A stretch of 64,000 bases of DNA from VGSG01 sp040756375 (GCA_040756375.1 JBFLZC010000002.1:62001-126000); one strand, 5' to 3'; positions 26,403 through 35,482 are shown, numbered from the stretch's first letter. The notes: a model not told the origin generated them from the letters alone. Translations and numbers: made by a program.

Positions 26403-27581
26403 CTATCCTTCATTTCGCACTATTAGAGCCACTCCCTGGCCGCCGCCAAGACACATGGTTGCTAAACCCAGCTCCTTGCCCTGGCGTCGCATCTCGTAAA
26501 TGAGCTTGGTTAGAATGATCGCGCCGGTCCCGCTGATCGGATGACCCAAAGCAATGGCTCCACCGTTGACGTTTACCTTTTCGACATCCATTCCCAAGAG
26601 CCGTATGCAGGCCAAAGACTGCGATGCGAAGGCCTCATTCAGCTCCACGAGGTCAATGTCGTTGAGCGCGAGCCCTGTCTTCTGCAACACCAGCTTGGTA
26701 GCATCCACCGGGCCAATGCCCATGTACGCGGGCTCAACACCCACTGAGGCATAACCCACGACCGTCACCAGCGGCTTCAGGCCAAGCTCATTGGCTCGTT
26801 CCCGGCTTGCGAGCACAATCGCGCCCGCGCCGTCGTTCATGCCACTGGAATTCCCCGCTGTCACGGAACCGCCTTTCCTGAATACCGGCTGAAGCTTGGC
26901 TAGCTGCTCGATAGTCGTGTCCGGCCTGGGATGCTCGTCAACGGCAAAGAGCGTAGTCGCGCCCTTCTTCCCCGGAATAGGCACGGGCACGATCTGCTCC
27001 TGAAAGCGACCCTCTTTGAGCGCGGCTCCAGCTTTCTGCTGGCTCAAGAGCGCGAACGCGTCCTGGTCCTCCCTGGAGATCTGGTAACGCTCGGCCACGT
27101 TTTCAGCGGTCTCTCCCATGGTATTCGCGCTAATGGGATCGAATAGGACCAACTGATCGACGAGTTGACCGTGCCCCAGACGATATCCCCAACGGGCTTT
27201 AGTCAGCAAATAAGCTGCGTTGGACATGTGTTCCAGGCCACCGGCGACCATTAGGTTTGCATCGCCGGCTTTAATGGCCTGGGCTGCAAGAAAGACCGTT
27301 TTGAGCGACCCACCGCAAGCCTTTGCGATGGTGTACTGCGGCACTTGAATCGGGATTCCTGCATCAATGGCTATGACTCGCGCCATGTTTGCCGGGAGCT
27401 CTCCCGTCCGGTACTGCTGGCTGAAAACAACTTCCTCGACCTGATCGGGGGTAATGCCCGCCCGTTGCATGGCTTCCTTGACTATTAGTCCACCCAAGGC
27501 CCGGTCAGTCACCGCGGTCAAGGTTCCGCCGAATCTGCCCACCGCGGTGCGGGCTGCGGCCAGAATGACTACATCCTTCAT
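26403..27581 (-). CDS. Acetyl-CoA acetyltransferase / 3-ketoacyl-CoA thiolase
   Basis: This 392-residue thiolase has the nucleophilic Cys in AKACGGSLKTVF (about residue 88), NGGAIALGHPISGTGA with the activating His, and the C-terminal Cys in TMCLGGGQGVAL. It cleaves 3-ketoacyl-CoA with CoA. ATG at 27581 (MKDVVILAAARTAVG) is the family-typical start, preceded by GGGGG. A 17-codon upstream extension is possible but has no support. It completes the beta-oxidation set with its neighbours. Confidence 0.92.
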   Translation of the reverse strand: MKDVVILAAARTAVGRFGGTLTAVTDRALGGLIVKEAMQRAGITPDQVEEVVFSQQYRTGELPANMARVIAIDAGIPIQVPQYTIAKACGGSLKTVFLAAQAIKAGDANLMVAGGLEHMSNAAYLLTKARWGYRLGHGQLVDQLVLFDPISANTMGETAENVAERYQISREDQDAFALLSQQKAGAALKEGRFQEQIVPVPIPGKKGATTLFAVDEHPRPDTTIEQLAKLQPVFRKGGSVTAGNSSGMNDGAGAIVLASRERANELGLKPLVTVVGYASVGVEPAYMGIGPVDATKLVLQKTGLALNDIDLVELNEAFASQSLACIRLLGMDVEKVNVNGGAIALGHPISGTGAIILTKLIYEMRRQGKELGLATMCLGGGQGVALIVRNEG

Positions 27582-27686
27582 AAACACCCCCATTCCTAGA
27601 AATCCACAACGAACCACAAAAGTCCGCCCCATACGTAAACCCGACGCGGGTGCTTCATGTTGAGAACTTTCATAGAAAAGCCCCTC

Positions 27687-28568
27687 TTATTGAGTCGGAC
27701 CGATGCGATTGCCTTCAGCATCGTATTCGTACCAGCCGCGGCCGGTCTTGCGCCCAAGCCATCCGGCCTTCACCCTCCGCCGCAGAATAGCCGGTGGGTA
27801 GAACCGAGGATCGCGGGTTTCTTCGTATATTGCCATGAGCGCCCCGTAGGTCACGTCCAGACCCACCATGTCGCCTGTTTCAAAGATCCCCATCCTGCGC
27901 CCTGAAGCCAACCTCAGACCCTTGTCGATGTCCTCGATGGTGCCTACTCCCATCTCAACCATACGCATGGCTTCAAGAGTCGAAGGGAAATTGATCCGAT
28001 TGATCAGGAACCCGGGTACGTCCTTGTGCACCATGATAGGTTCCTTGCCCAGGGCCCCAACAAATTCTCTCCCTGCGAGAAAGGTCTCCTCGGAGGTAAA
28101 CATGCCTCGAACCACTTCCACCGCGTCCATCATGGGCACCGGACTGAAGAAATGCAGACCCAGCACCTTTTCAGGACGTTTGGTGCTCAATGCCAGCTCA
28201 CTGATGGAAATAGCGCTCGTGTTGCTCGCAATGAGCGTTTCCGACCGCGCCTTCTCATCCAGGATGGCAAAGACCTCTTTCTTGAGTTCCATTTTCTCGA
28301 ACACGGCTTCAATGACCAGATCCACTTCAGCGGCCAATCCATAGTCCGAAGTGGTGGTGAGCCGCGCCATCACTGCGTCCAGGGTCCCGGCAATCTTGCC
28401 CTTTTCCACAAATTTGCCAACGGACCAGTGGATGTTCTTCATCGCCTTTTCAAGCGCCGGCGCGGATACATCGGACAAAATCACTTCAAAGCCCGCCTGC
28501 GCACATACCTGAGCGATGCCCGAGCCCATGAGGCCCGCGCCCGCCACAAAGACTTTCTTGATGTTCAT
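27687..28568 (-). CDS. 3-hydroxyacyl-CoA dehydrogenase (3-hydroxybutyryl-CoA type)
   Basis: This stand-alone 293-residue NAD-dependent enzyme has N-terminal GAGLMGSGIA (10-19), the adenine-ribose Asp in VILSDVS, the catalytic His in GLHFFSPVPMMDAVEVV, and C-terminal domain GRKTGRGWYEYDAEGN. It oxidises L-3-hydroxyacyl-CoA to 3-ketoacyl-CoA for the thiolase encoded 105 bases downstream. Size and the LHFFSPVPMM motif match Hbd-type proteins rather than multifunctional FadB. Confidence 0.92.
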   Translation of the reverse strand: MNIKKVFVAGAGLMGSGIAQVCAQAGFEVILSDVSAPALEKAMKNIHWSVGKFVEKGKIAGTLDAVMARLTTTSDYGLAAEVDLVIEAVFEKMELKKEVFAILDEKARSETLIASNTSAISISELALSTKRPEKVLGLHFFSPVPMMDAVEVVRGMFTSEETFLAGREFVGALGKEPIMVHKDVPGFLINRINFPSTLEAMRMVEMGVGTIEDIDKGLRLASGRRMGIFETGDMVGLDVTYGALMAIYEETRDPRFYPPAILRRRVKAGWLGRKTGRGWYEYDAEGNRIGPTQ

Positions 28569-28592
28569 CTCGTCCTCAGCCCCCTCCCAAAG

Positions 28593-29750
28593 TCATTCTT
28601 TCAACAGCTCGCGAGCGATGACCAGCCGCTGTATTTCGCTTGTTCCTTCGTATATGCGTGTGAGCCTCAGGTCGCGATAGAAACGTTCCACCGGGAGTTC
28701 TTTCATATATCCCATGCCTCCGAAGACCTGCACGGCCATGTCCGCGACCCGATTGGCCATTTCAGTGCAATAGACCTTCACCATGGACGCTTCTTTGATG
28801 ACGGACGTGCCTTTGGTGTCCCTGAGCCATGCGGCATGGTAGAGCATCTGCCTGGATGCATAAATCTGAGTGGCCATGTCCGCCAACATGAACTGAATTG
28901 CCTGAAATTCGGCGATAGGCTTGCCGAACTGCACCCGCTGTTTCGCATAATCCACGGAGAGCTCTAAGAGCTTCTGAGCAGCTCCCAGAGCGCACGCGCC
29001 CATCGTCAGTCGGCCCTTGTCCAAGGTCCTCATGGCTGTGGAAAAACCTCGGCCTACGTTAGCTTCGCCGCCGATCACGTTTTCCCTGGGCACCATGCAG
29101 TTGTCAAAGATGAGTTCGCTCGTGTGAGACCCACGCATCCCCATTTTACGCTCGATAGTGCCCACATAAAAACCGGGAAATGTTTTTTCTACGATAAACG
29201 CTGTTATGCCGCCTCGGGCACGTTTCTTCCGGTCCGTGACAGCAAAGACTACGGCCACATCGGCAACATTGCCGTTGGTGATGAAGTGCTTCAGGCCGTT
29301 GAGCACCCAGTGATCGCCTTTCAATTCCGCAGTGGTCTGGATATTGGCCGCATCCGAACCTGCTTCAGGTTCCGAGAGCGCGAAGCAACTGGTCCATTCC
29401 CCGCTGGCAATCCGGGGGAGATACTTCTCCTTCTGCTCGCGCGTGCCGTCCATGACGATGCCCTGAGAGCCGATCCCGTTGTTGGTGCCGATACGCGTGC
29501 GGAAACACGCATTGGTCTTGGAAAGTTCCTCGTACACGAGGCATTCGCCCAGCGTGCCTATGTCCAAACCGCCATATTCCTCAGGGATGGATAACCCGAA
29601 CAAGCCCAGTTCGCGCATCTTCTGGACCAGTTCTTCGGGAATGAAATCCTCTTCTTCTACTTGCTGACTTACGGGCTCTAGGTCTTGCTTGACGAACCGC
29701 CGTACTGTCTCCACCATCATTTTCAGGTTTTCGGGTATTGCAAAATCCAT
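28593..29750 (-). CDS. Acyl-CoA dehydrogenase (classical, short/medium-chain type)
   Basis: This 385-residue flavoenzyme has CFALSEPEAGSDAANIQTT and the NGLKHFITNG region for FAD/acyl-CoA binding, FGKPIAEFQAIQFMLADM, and the C-terminal catalytic motif RIYEGTSEIQRLVIARELL with the proton-abstracting Glu. It introduces the alpha-beta double bond in an acyl-CoA. ATG at 29750 with GAGG eight bases upstream is the family-typical start; a longer frame to 29822 adds 24 residues without support. It is the first gene of the beta-oxidation/Liv cluster. A palindromic repeat and a sigma-54 promoter lie upstream. Confidence 0.92.
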   Translation of the reverse strand: MDFAIPENLKMMVETVRRFVKQDLEPVSQQVEEEDFIPEELVQKMRELGLFGLSIPEEYGGLDIGTLGECLVYEELSKTNACFRTRIGTNNGIGSQGIVMDGTREQKEKYLPRIASGEWTSCFALSEPEAGSDAANIQTTAELKGDHWVLNGLKHFITNGNVADVAVVFAVTDRKKRARGGITAFIVEKTFPGFYVGTIERKMGMRGSHTSELIFDNCMVPRENVIGGEANVGRGFSTAMRTLDKGRLTMGACALGAAQKLLELSVDYAKQRVQFGKPIAEFQAIQFMLADMATQIYASRQMLYHAAWLRDTKGTSVIKEASMVKVYCTEMANRVADMAVQVFGGMGYMKELPVERFYRDLRLTRIYEGTSEIQRLVIARELLKE

Positions 29751-29867
29751 GACTTCGACCTCTGTATGTCTAAGAACGGAAAGGGTTGTTTGTTTTGCTC
29801 CACAAGTCTCCAAGGGCGTCACTTCCTCAGCTTGAGGCCGCCTGCGTCCAGGATGGACGCCCCGATA

Positions 29868-30020
29868 GTAGCCCGGCGATTTATCGCCGGGAATGAGCGG
29901 TCAAGAGAGGACTTTTTCGTCCCCAGGTGGCGCCCGAAGGATTGATCCTTCGGGCGCCACCTGGGGACGAAGACGTGGATCTTTGCTCATCGGTCACCCG
30001 GCAATGAATTGCCGGGCTAC
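29868..30020. repeat. 153-bp mosaic palindromic element with a perfect 27-bp stem
   Basis: Ends are complementary (GTAGCCCGGC at 29868, GCCGGGCTAC ending at 30020), each followed inward by its own hairpin (CCCGGCGATTTATCGCCGGG and CCCGGCAATGAATTGCCGGG). In the middle is a perfect 27-bp inverted repeat with a two-base loop: arms 29916-29942 and 29945-29971. No reading frame fits. The structure suggests a non-autonomous, REP/MITE-like repeat inserted between the sigma-54 promoter and the operon's first gene. Confidence 0.8.
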
Positions 30021-30721
30021 TTTCAATCGCCCCGTTGGGGCTTCAGCTGAGCGGAATGAATAATCCAAAACGGAATGGTCTTCCGTTTGGATTTACCCTT
30101 CGAGGAGCAAGGGCTGTGCCAAGGGATCCGGTTCTTATGGAGAGCAGGAAGGGAGCGTGTTTTTGACGAGTGAAGGAGTGGGAAAAATCGAGAGGGGGGT
30201 GGTAAGGAGAGCAGAATCTGTAGGGTTTTATCTACAGTTTTCTCTCGCGGATAAGCGCGTAAGGTTGCGTAAAGAGGGTGCGGGCAGACGCTCGACCCTG
30301 GCGGGATTTGTGTAGAGGAATTTCGACATGTAGACAGATGACTACACTGGTCGCGCGTGTATCGTTTTCGCTTACTGCCCGAAAAGGCGTGCCTGTTATA
30401 CGCGAGTTCGTGGGTATCTGGTGCCACGGATGTGCCGAAGGCTCATCCGTGCTGGGCTGCTCCAGCAGCTTGTCTATGACGTCAGGTTCCGTTGTTGGAG
30501 AGGCTTCCTCCGGCCGCAGAGCAATAAGAAACAGGCACGGATGAGCCCCACCGGGCGGGACATCCCGCGTCTCGCGGGATGGCACCAGCGCAACGACCTC
30601 TTCGAGCAGCCTGTGCTTCCCGCTCACTTAGTACCGTCGCTCTATTCAATAGGTCATGACAAAGGGCCTGCCCCACCAAGAAATGAAGCCATACTTGTTT
30701 GATGGTCCATTATATCAGCGT
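30021..30721. other. Intergenic leader/upstream region with promoter and hairpins
   Basis: These 701 bases separate the beta-oxidation operon from the sigma-54 activator gene. They contain a sigma-54 promoter at 30106-30121, a short CCCCGTTGGGG hairpin near 30030, the hairpin CACGGATG (30425-)...CATCCGTG, and CATCCCGCG-TCT-CGCGGGATG at 30561-30581. Minus-strand open frames here (for example 30232-30627) run through these palindromes and lack ribosome-binding sites, so I do not call genes. The region looks like accumulated repeat elements. Confidence 0.5.
30106..30121 (-). promoter_or_regulatory. Sigma-54 (-24/-12) promoter upstream of the beta-oxidation/Liv operon
   Basis: The minus strand reads TGGCACAGCCCTTGCT: TGGCAC, five bases, TTGCT, with correctly spaced invariant GG and GC. 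Transcription would start near 30094, giving a leader of about 340 bases that includes the palindromic element before the acyl-CoA dehydrogenase ATG at 29750. The sigma-54 activator encoded just upstream is the natural candidate regulator. Confidence 0.7.
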
Positions 30722-32107
30722 TCAGGACCCGTCCATTTCGTATCGCCGCATCTTCTGGTACAAGCCTGTGCGATGAATGCCCAGCAGCCGGGCGGCTTCA
30801 CTTCGATTGCCTTCAGCCAGAACTAAAGCCCTCTGAATTGCCGAGCGTTCAGCAGCCGCGACTTCTTCCCTGAGCGTGCGAGGATTTTCGGCCGTCATTG
30901 CCACCTCATGTGCCCGAACTTCCTCTGGGAGATGCTCCGGAAGAATCGGCCCGTCTCCTGCCAGCACCGAAGCCCGTTCGATCACATTCTGCAATTCCCG
31001 GGCATTTCCGGGCCAGTCAAAAGACTCAAGGCACTTCATGGCCTGCGGGTCTATACGTCTTGGCGCGTCCCGGTGGTCCTTTCGCAGCAACGACAGCAGA
31101 TGGTATGCGAGCCGCGGGATGTCTTCCCTTGTCTCGCGCAGAGACGGAACTTGAATGGAGAATATGTTGAGCCTGTAATACAAATCTTTGCGGAATTCCC
31201 CTCGTGCCATCATTTTCTTCAGGTCTCGATTAGTAGCTGCCAACACACGGAAATCCAGACGCACGGGCTTCCTGCCTCCAACCCGCTCCACCACACGATC
31301 CTGAATGACCCTGAGGAGCTTTACCTGCATGGCTGGAGGCAGTTCTCCGACCTCATCCAAAAAGATCGTCCCTTTGTCGGCCAGCTCGAACTTACCAGGC
31401 TTTCCGCGTGGGCTCGCACCGGTAAATGCGCCGGCCTCGTATCCGAACAGCTCTGATTCAAACAGTTCTTGAGGAATTGACGCACAGTTCACACATACCA
31501 GAGGTCTGTCGCGACGCCGAGAAAGCTGGTGAATCGCGTGCGCAAGCACTTCCTTGCCTGTGCCGGTTTCACCTGTGATGAGCACGGGCATATCGGACGA
31601 AGCGGCCTGCGCCGCAGCCTTCTTGGCTTCCTGCATCAGCTTGGATTCACCCACGAATTTATCAAGCGTATACCGCCGACGATGCACCTGCCTGAGCTCC
31701 TGCTCGTAATAGCTCAGTTTGCTCTCCATGATCTCAATCTGGCGCATGAGGTTCCTGACGGTCTCCGCGTCACGAAACATCAGCTTCCCCGCTACACCCA
31801 CGATGTTTCCCTGTGAATCTCGCAACGGAAGTCTCGCGATAAAACGCTCATGGCCTCGAAACTGAAAGAACTTGCCGATTTCGGCCTTACCCGTTTCCAG
31901 CACCCGGCCCAGTTCGCTGTCCGGATTCAAATCCAGTATGTGCCGACCCACGGCTTCGGACCGTGTGGTCCCGTAGAACGCCTCATTGTAAGAGCTGAGG
32001 AACCGGACGATCCCGTCCTTATCCACGAGGATTTGAGATTCGTACGGATTGTCCAGGAGCGCACTCAGCAACTCCGGCGGAATATCCTCAATGTATGAAT
32101 CAGACAT
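30722..32107 (-). CDS. Sigma-54-dependent activator with PAS sensor
   Basis: This 461-residue regulator has an N-terminal PAS domain (about 15-115), a coiled linker (115-145), and an AAA+ domain with Walker A GETGTGKE (179-186), GAFTGA (226-231), Walker B GTIFLDEVGELP and FRKDLYYRLNIFSI. A Fis-type helix-turn-helix ends the chain (EGNRSEAARLLGIHRTGLYQKMRRY). The PAS domain, rather than a receiver, implies direct sensing of a metabolite or redox signal. It is co-directional with and immediately upstream of the beta-oxidation/Liv operon, whose leader contains a sigma-54 promoter, so it probably activates that operon. Confidence 0.93.
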   Translation of the reverse strand: MSDSYIEDIPPELLSALLDNPYESQILVDKDGIVRFLSSYNEAFYGTTRSEAVGRHILDLNPDSELGRVLETGKAEIGKFFQFRGHERFIARLPLRDSQGNIVGVAGKLMFRDAETVRNLMRQIEIMESKLSYYEQELRQVHRRRYTLDKFVGESKLMQEAKKAAAQAASSDMPVLITGETGTGKEVLAHAIHQLSRRRDRPLVCVNCASIPQELFESELFGYEAGAFTGASPRGKPGKFELADKGTIFLDEVGELPPAMQVKLLRVIQDRVVERVGGRKPVRLDFRVLAATNRDLKKMMARGEFRKDLYYRLNIFSIQVPSLRETREDIPRLAYHLLSLLRKDHRDAPRRIDPQAMKCLESFDWPGNARELQNVIERASVLAGDGPILPEHLPEEVRAHEVAMTAENPRTLREEVAAAERSAIQRALVLAEGNRSEAARLLGIHRTGLYQKMRRYEMDGS

Positions 32108-32152
32108 CTCTTCACCCGCTCTTTATGTCGTCAAGAGTCTGCCGCAAAGCAC

Positions 32153-32181
32153 ATCATACCATTTTGATGGCAAATGTACAA
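32153..32181 (-). promoter_or_regulatory. Putative sigma-70 promoter of the sigma-54 activator gene
   Basis: The minus strand has TTGTAC (32176-32181), a 17-base spacer, and TATGAT (32153-32158), placing a start near 32146, about 40 bases before the ATG. The -10 matches five of six consensus bases; the -35 matches three. It would give constitutive low-level expression of the activator. Confidence 0.4.
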
Positions 32182-32451
32182 CCTTCGCCAAAAGCCGTCA
32201 AAGTCCCTGCATGTTATAGCGCACGGCTCGCACGCTAGATTATGATTGACTGCGGGCCAAGGGGTGCGTTACGGTCACAAACAGGATAAAAGGGCCATTT
32301 TCATATACATGACGACGGTCTTGCCTGCGTCAGGTCTTGTGGGACACCCCGCGGACACGCTGTAGGAGTCAGCCGAGGTATCCCGCCGTCCTTCACGGGT
32401 GCCAAGACGTTCAAAATGGCGGGGCCGCCGCATAATGCCGGATAAACATGG

Positions 32452-33243
32452 ATGGCGGTCGCACAGATGAGCAATCAAGAATCCAGCCCCATACCGGTTA
32501 TCGCAACCATTCGCGACGCGGTAACCATTCCATGGCGTCAACAGGCCATCATGTTCAGAGCGCTTGTCCCGATATCCCTGGTGCTCATAGCGCTCCTTAC
32601 AGCGATGGAAAGGATGAAGGTCGAGGCCGGGGGTATGATTTATGCTCTTGTTTTCTACATCCTGTTCATCCCGGCCTTTGCCGTGTTCGCCATAACGTGC
32701 CATCGACTCATTCTCTTAGGCGGCGATTCAGTGCCCAAACATGGCTTGGCAAAGTGGACGCGCCGCGAGACGAGATTCGTCGGCTGGACTTTGCTTATCG
32801 GTTTCTACTATTTGTGCATTGGATTCGTGCTGGCTATTCTTCTTATTGGCCTCACGCTATTCTTCGAGCCTTTAATCTCACCGTCACCAGTGGTGATGAA
32901 GCTAGCCGGGGGCGCGACGGCGGTGTTGGTCTGGATTCCCTGCTTATACTGGGGCGCAAGATACTCTATTCTGCTACCCGCTACGGCTGTTGATGAGCGG
33001 CCGAACCTCGAGTGGGCATGGAAAGTGTCTCAGGGCAATGGGTGGCGTCTTGTGCTCGTAGTTGGAGTGCTTCCAATGGCTCTGCAAACAGGTCCGGGGT
33101 TTTTGCTCGGCTATTCAATAGTCGTCGACGTATTGCTTCACGCGGCTACTTGTATCCTGTACGTCATCGAGATCGCAGCGCTCTCCTTGTCATACCGGTA
33201 TTTGACCGGAGCCCAGGCTCAGTCCGTGGGATGCGATGAATGA
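32452..33243 (+). CDS. Polytopic membrane protein of unknown function
   Basis: This is the only confident plus-strand gene of normal size in the window. Its 263 residues contain about six hydrophobic segments (ALVPISLVLIALLTAM; ALVFYILFIPAFAVFAI; TLLIGFYYLCIGFVLAILLIGL; GGATAVLVWIPCLYW; a segment around LVLVVGVLPMAL; a final one around LLHAATCILYVIEIAALSL). The N-terminal helix TIRDAVTIPWRQQAIMF precedes the first. There is no ATPase, enzyme or transport signature. The upstream ribosome-binding site is poor, so the start could be ATG 32452 or 32467. It is divergent from the sigma-54 activator gene and convergent with the SGNH-like gene. Confidence 0.7.
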   Translation: MAVAQMSNQESSPIPVIATIRDAVTIPWRQQAIMFRALVPISLVLIALLTAMERMKVEAGGMIYALVFYILFIPAFAVFAITCHRLILLGGDSVPKHGLAKWTRRETRFVGWTLLIGFYYLCIGFVLAILLIGLTLFFEPLISPSPVVMKLAGGATAVLVWIPCLYWGARYSILLPATAVDERPNLEWAWKVSQGNGWRLVLVVGVLPMALQTGPGFLLGYSIVVDVLLHAATCILYVIEIAALSLSYRYLTGAQAQSVGCDE

Positions 33244-33358
33244 AATGAACTGTCCCGCGAGAGGCGGGACTCGCGGTCTTTTCCGAACAGGTGGAGTTGC
33301 CCCACGTTCCACAACGACGCCACACCCTACTCACGGAATTGTCCCAAATACCGTGACC

Positions 33359-33393
33359 GATGCGGTTCCCCCGCGGGGCGGGGTCACCGCATC
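33359..33393. repeat. Stable GC-rich hairpin between convergent genes
   Basis: Arms GATGCGGT (33359-33366) and ACCGCATC (33386-33393) enclose a CCCCCGC/GGGGCGGGG core. A second stem, GTCCCGC (33252-33258) / GCGGGAC (33264-33270), precedes it. They lie between the plus-strand membrane gene and the minus-strand SGNH-like gene. No clear T-run follows, so a terminator role is only possible. Confidence 0.5.
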
Positions 33394-33440
33394 CTACTCT
33401 CGATCCGAAGGACCGCTTACTGAAAAAAGACGCGACGTTC
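33386..33440 (-). pseudogene. Remnant of the acr3 3' end
   Basis: This 55-base stretch aligns without gaps to 36049-36103, the 3' end of the intact acr3 gene, with 44 of 55 bases identical by hand alignment. In the corresponding frame it encodes NVASFFSKRSFG against NVAFAFRKRYFG of Acr3 (8 of 12 identical), and the stop codon position has changed. It lies immediately beyond the SGNH-like gene stop. It looks like a decayed duplicate of the Acr3 end. Confidence 0.45.
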
Positions 33441-33450
33441 GCCGAGTCTA

Positions 33451-35304
33451 TTATCTGTATACGCTCACTGACCGCAACCGGATGCGCCGTTCGTTCGATT
33501 GGACTGGCCGGTACTTTAGATACCGAGCCTGGACGGGCGTCGCGGCGAAATGGTCGTGCCCGGGCCATTGTGAGTAATGATCCACGCTCTTATTCGTCTC
33601 GGATACCCATTGCTTCCACTCCTTGCCGTCGGTTGAGATTTCCACGGCCCATTCTTCTGGAACAGAAGCGTCATCTGCCCAGAATAGCCGCAGCCGGCTG
33701 AGAGTGAAATCACGCGTGAGGTCGAGTATCACTTCTAACGGCTCATTGGGGCCTACTTCTTTTGACGAGTACATCAGCGGTGACGGGTATCCGCCCAAAA
33801 TGTTCTTGGACTGGTTTTTTTCCCCGTCTGCCGGCGGAGCATACTGGATTTGTGCCGTGAGCGCGGGATTCCAGAAGAAGCTATTCTTGGCTTCGATGGG
33901 GTCCCCATCGCTCAACGATTGGCGGAAGAACTGCTCCTTGATCAGATTTGTAAGTTCTTTTGCAATCAGATAATTCGCGCCCGCGGTTAAGTGACACCAA
34001 TCGGAAAAAACCCATTCCGAGACGTCGTCGAAATACTCCGAGAAGTCCGCGATAAAGTACCCTTTGGTCGCCGCGCTGTCCGCGATTCTGTCCACGATGT
34101 ACCTGTAACCGTGCGCGGCTGGGACATCGTACGATTGCTTATGTTCCTCAAGCGCTTCCACTTTCTTTTCCACTTCGTGCCGCGGTTTTTGGCTTAAATA
34201 AAGAAGAGGTTGAAGCGCAAAAATGTGCGGAACGCTGTCGTTTTCGAGGACGCTGTGGTAGTTCTCGACCATGCGAACCACGGTGGAGACATTGTCCGTC
34301 AACATTTGGGATCGTTGTTCCTGAGTCATACCTTGAGCTAGTTTGAACTCCTCGTTGTCCTGGGGCGTGGCCTTATTTGGATGCACTTTGTGGGAGAAGT
34401 TCTGGAAAAGATCGTTTCCGGACCAGAAAAGAGTCATAAGGTAGGAATTATTCTTGAACCACAAAGTCAGGTACGATGAAAGTCCCGGCGCGTTATACGA
34501 AAAGATTTGTCCGATTATGTTGTTGTATTGACCTTCTTTAAAGTAATTCCAGTCTGCTGCGGGTCTGCTGACTTGAGCGATTTCATTCACTCCATCCAAT
34601 GATACTATAAGATCCGGTTTGAATTGACGCAGTTTCGCGAGATAACGCGTCAACAAGTGTTGATACGAGTGACCCCAGACTGCGGTATTGTAGACCTTTA
34701 TTGTCTTTCCAGGAATCGGGGCGGTCGCATTAAGGATCTTTTCCATGAAATAAGAGATTGTTTCGCGATACTCCACTTCATAGTAATCAGTGAGCGCAGC
34801 CGCTTGGCCTGAAGCTCCGAGTCCGAATGCGGTAGAACCGCCGGTTAGAAAGATTCGGAATTCATCGTCCGGCTTGTCCGGGGTAATGTTCCTGGGTTCT
34901 CTAAACCCTGCGTTATTGGCATACTCCAACCGATTTCCGCGCTGCTGGTTGTATAGGAGACAAACACCGGGCACCAAGTCGTAATCATAGTGCGAAACCG
35001 GCTTTGTGAAATCGAGACGGATCTTGGACAAATCGTCCGAATAGGCCTGACCCAAGTATGATCCTTTAAGCACGTATTTTGCCACTTGTTCCAAGCTCAT
35101 CAGAATCAGAACCACGGCTACCAAGAGAAAGACAGCATACCCGGTCGCTTTCATGAGCGGCCGGATGTACTTTTCGGCAAAGCTCCTCTTTGGTGGCGTA
35201 GGAGAGTCGGCCTTGACGGCAGTATCTTCCACTAATTGGTCCGGGGGTTGAGGAAACTGAACAACTCGATCATGTTTTGCTTCCGCTCCGGTTTGGTTGT
35301 TCAC
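33451..35304 (-). CDS. Membrane-anchored SGNH-hydrolase-like protein with C-terminal discoidin-like domain
   Basis: This 617-residue protein has a cytoplasmic Pro-rich N terminus, one transmembrane segment (about 55-72, ATGYAVFLLVAVVLILMSLE), and an SGNH/GDSL-like esterase domain. That domain has GGSTAFG (155-161, nucleophile Ser block), LIVSLDGVNE (Asn block) and SDWCHLTAGA (Asp-His block). The last ~130 residues (VILDLTRDFTLSRLRLFW, WAVEISTDGKEW, ARYLKYRP) resemble an F5/8 type C sugar-binding domain. It probably acts on an envelope or extracellular polysaccharide, perhaps as de-O-acetylase. GTG at 35304 is chosen, about six bases after AGGAGA; a TTG seven codons upstream lies before that site. 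Confidence 0.75.
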   Translation of the reverse strand: MNNQTGAEAKHDRVVQFPQPPDQLVEDTAVKADSPTPPKRSFAEKYIRPLMKATGYAVFLLVAVVLILMSLEQVAKYVLKGSYLGQAYSDDLSKIRLDFTKPVSHYDYDLVPGVCLLYNQQRGNRLEYANNAGFREPRNITPDKPDDEFRIFLTGGSTAFGLGASGQAAALTDYYEVEYRETISYFMEKILNATAPIPGKTIKVYNTAVWGHSYQHLLTRYLAKLRQFKPDLIVSLDGVNEIAQVSRPAADWNYFKEGQYNNIIGQIFSYNAPGLSSYLTLWFKNNSYLMTLFWSGNDLFQNFSHKVHPNKATPQDNEEFKLAQGMTQEQRSQMLTDNVSTVVRMVENYHSVLENDSVPHIFALQPLLYLSQKPRHEVEKKVEALEEHKQSYDVPAAHGYRYIVDRIADSAATKGYFIADFSEYFDDVSEWVFSDWCHLTAGANYLIAKELTNLIKEQFFRQSLSDGDPIEAKNSFFWNPALTAQIQYAPPADGEKNQSKNILGGYPSPLMYSSKEVGPNEPLEVILDLTRDFTLSRLRLFWADDASVPEEWAVEISTDGKEWKQWVSETNKSVDHYSQWPGHDHFAATPVQARYLKYRPVQSNERRIRLRSVSVYR

Positions 35305-35482
35305 CGTTCTTCTCCTTTTCGACAACGCACGAACTTACCCTGTGCTTTTCGTCGGAGACAAAGTTCATGCAACGGACTATGTCGCATCGGTGGGCCGTGG
35401 CCGCGGCTGTTTCGCGATACGGCGCAATCACCGAATGCTCGTTCAGGATAATTGCAGAGGGATTCGAGTGGGGCAGCGTCTC

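Noticed and set aside
30232..30627. 131-codon minus-strand frame before the sigma-54 activator region
   Set aside because: It reads through perfect hairpins, has no ribosome-binding site and has repeat-derived composition; kept as intergenic.
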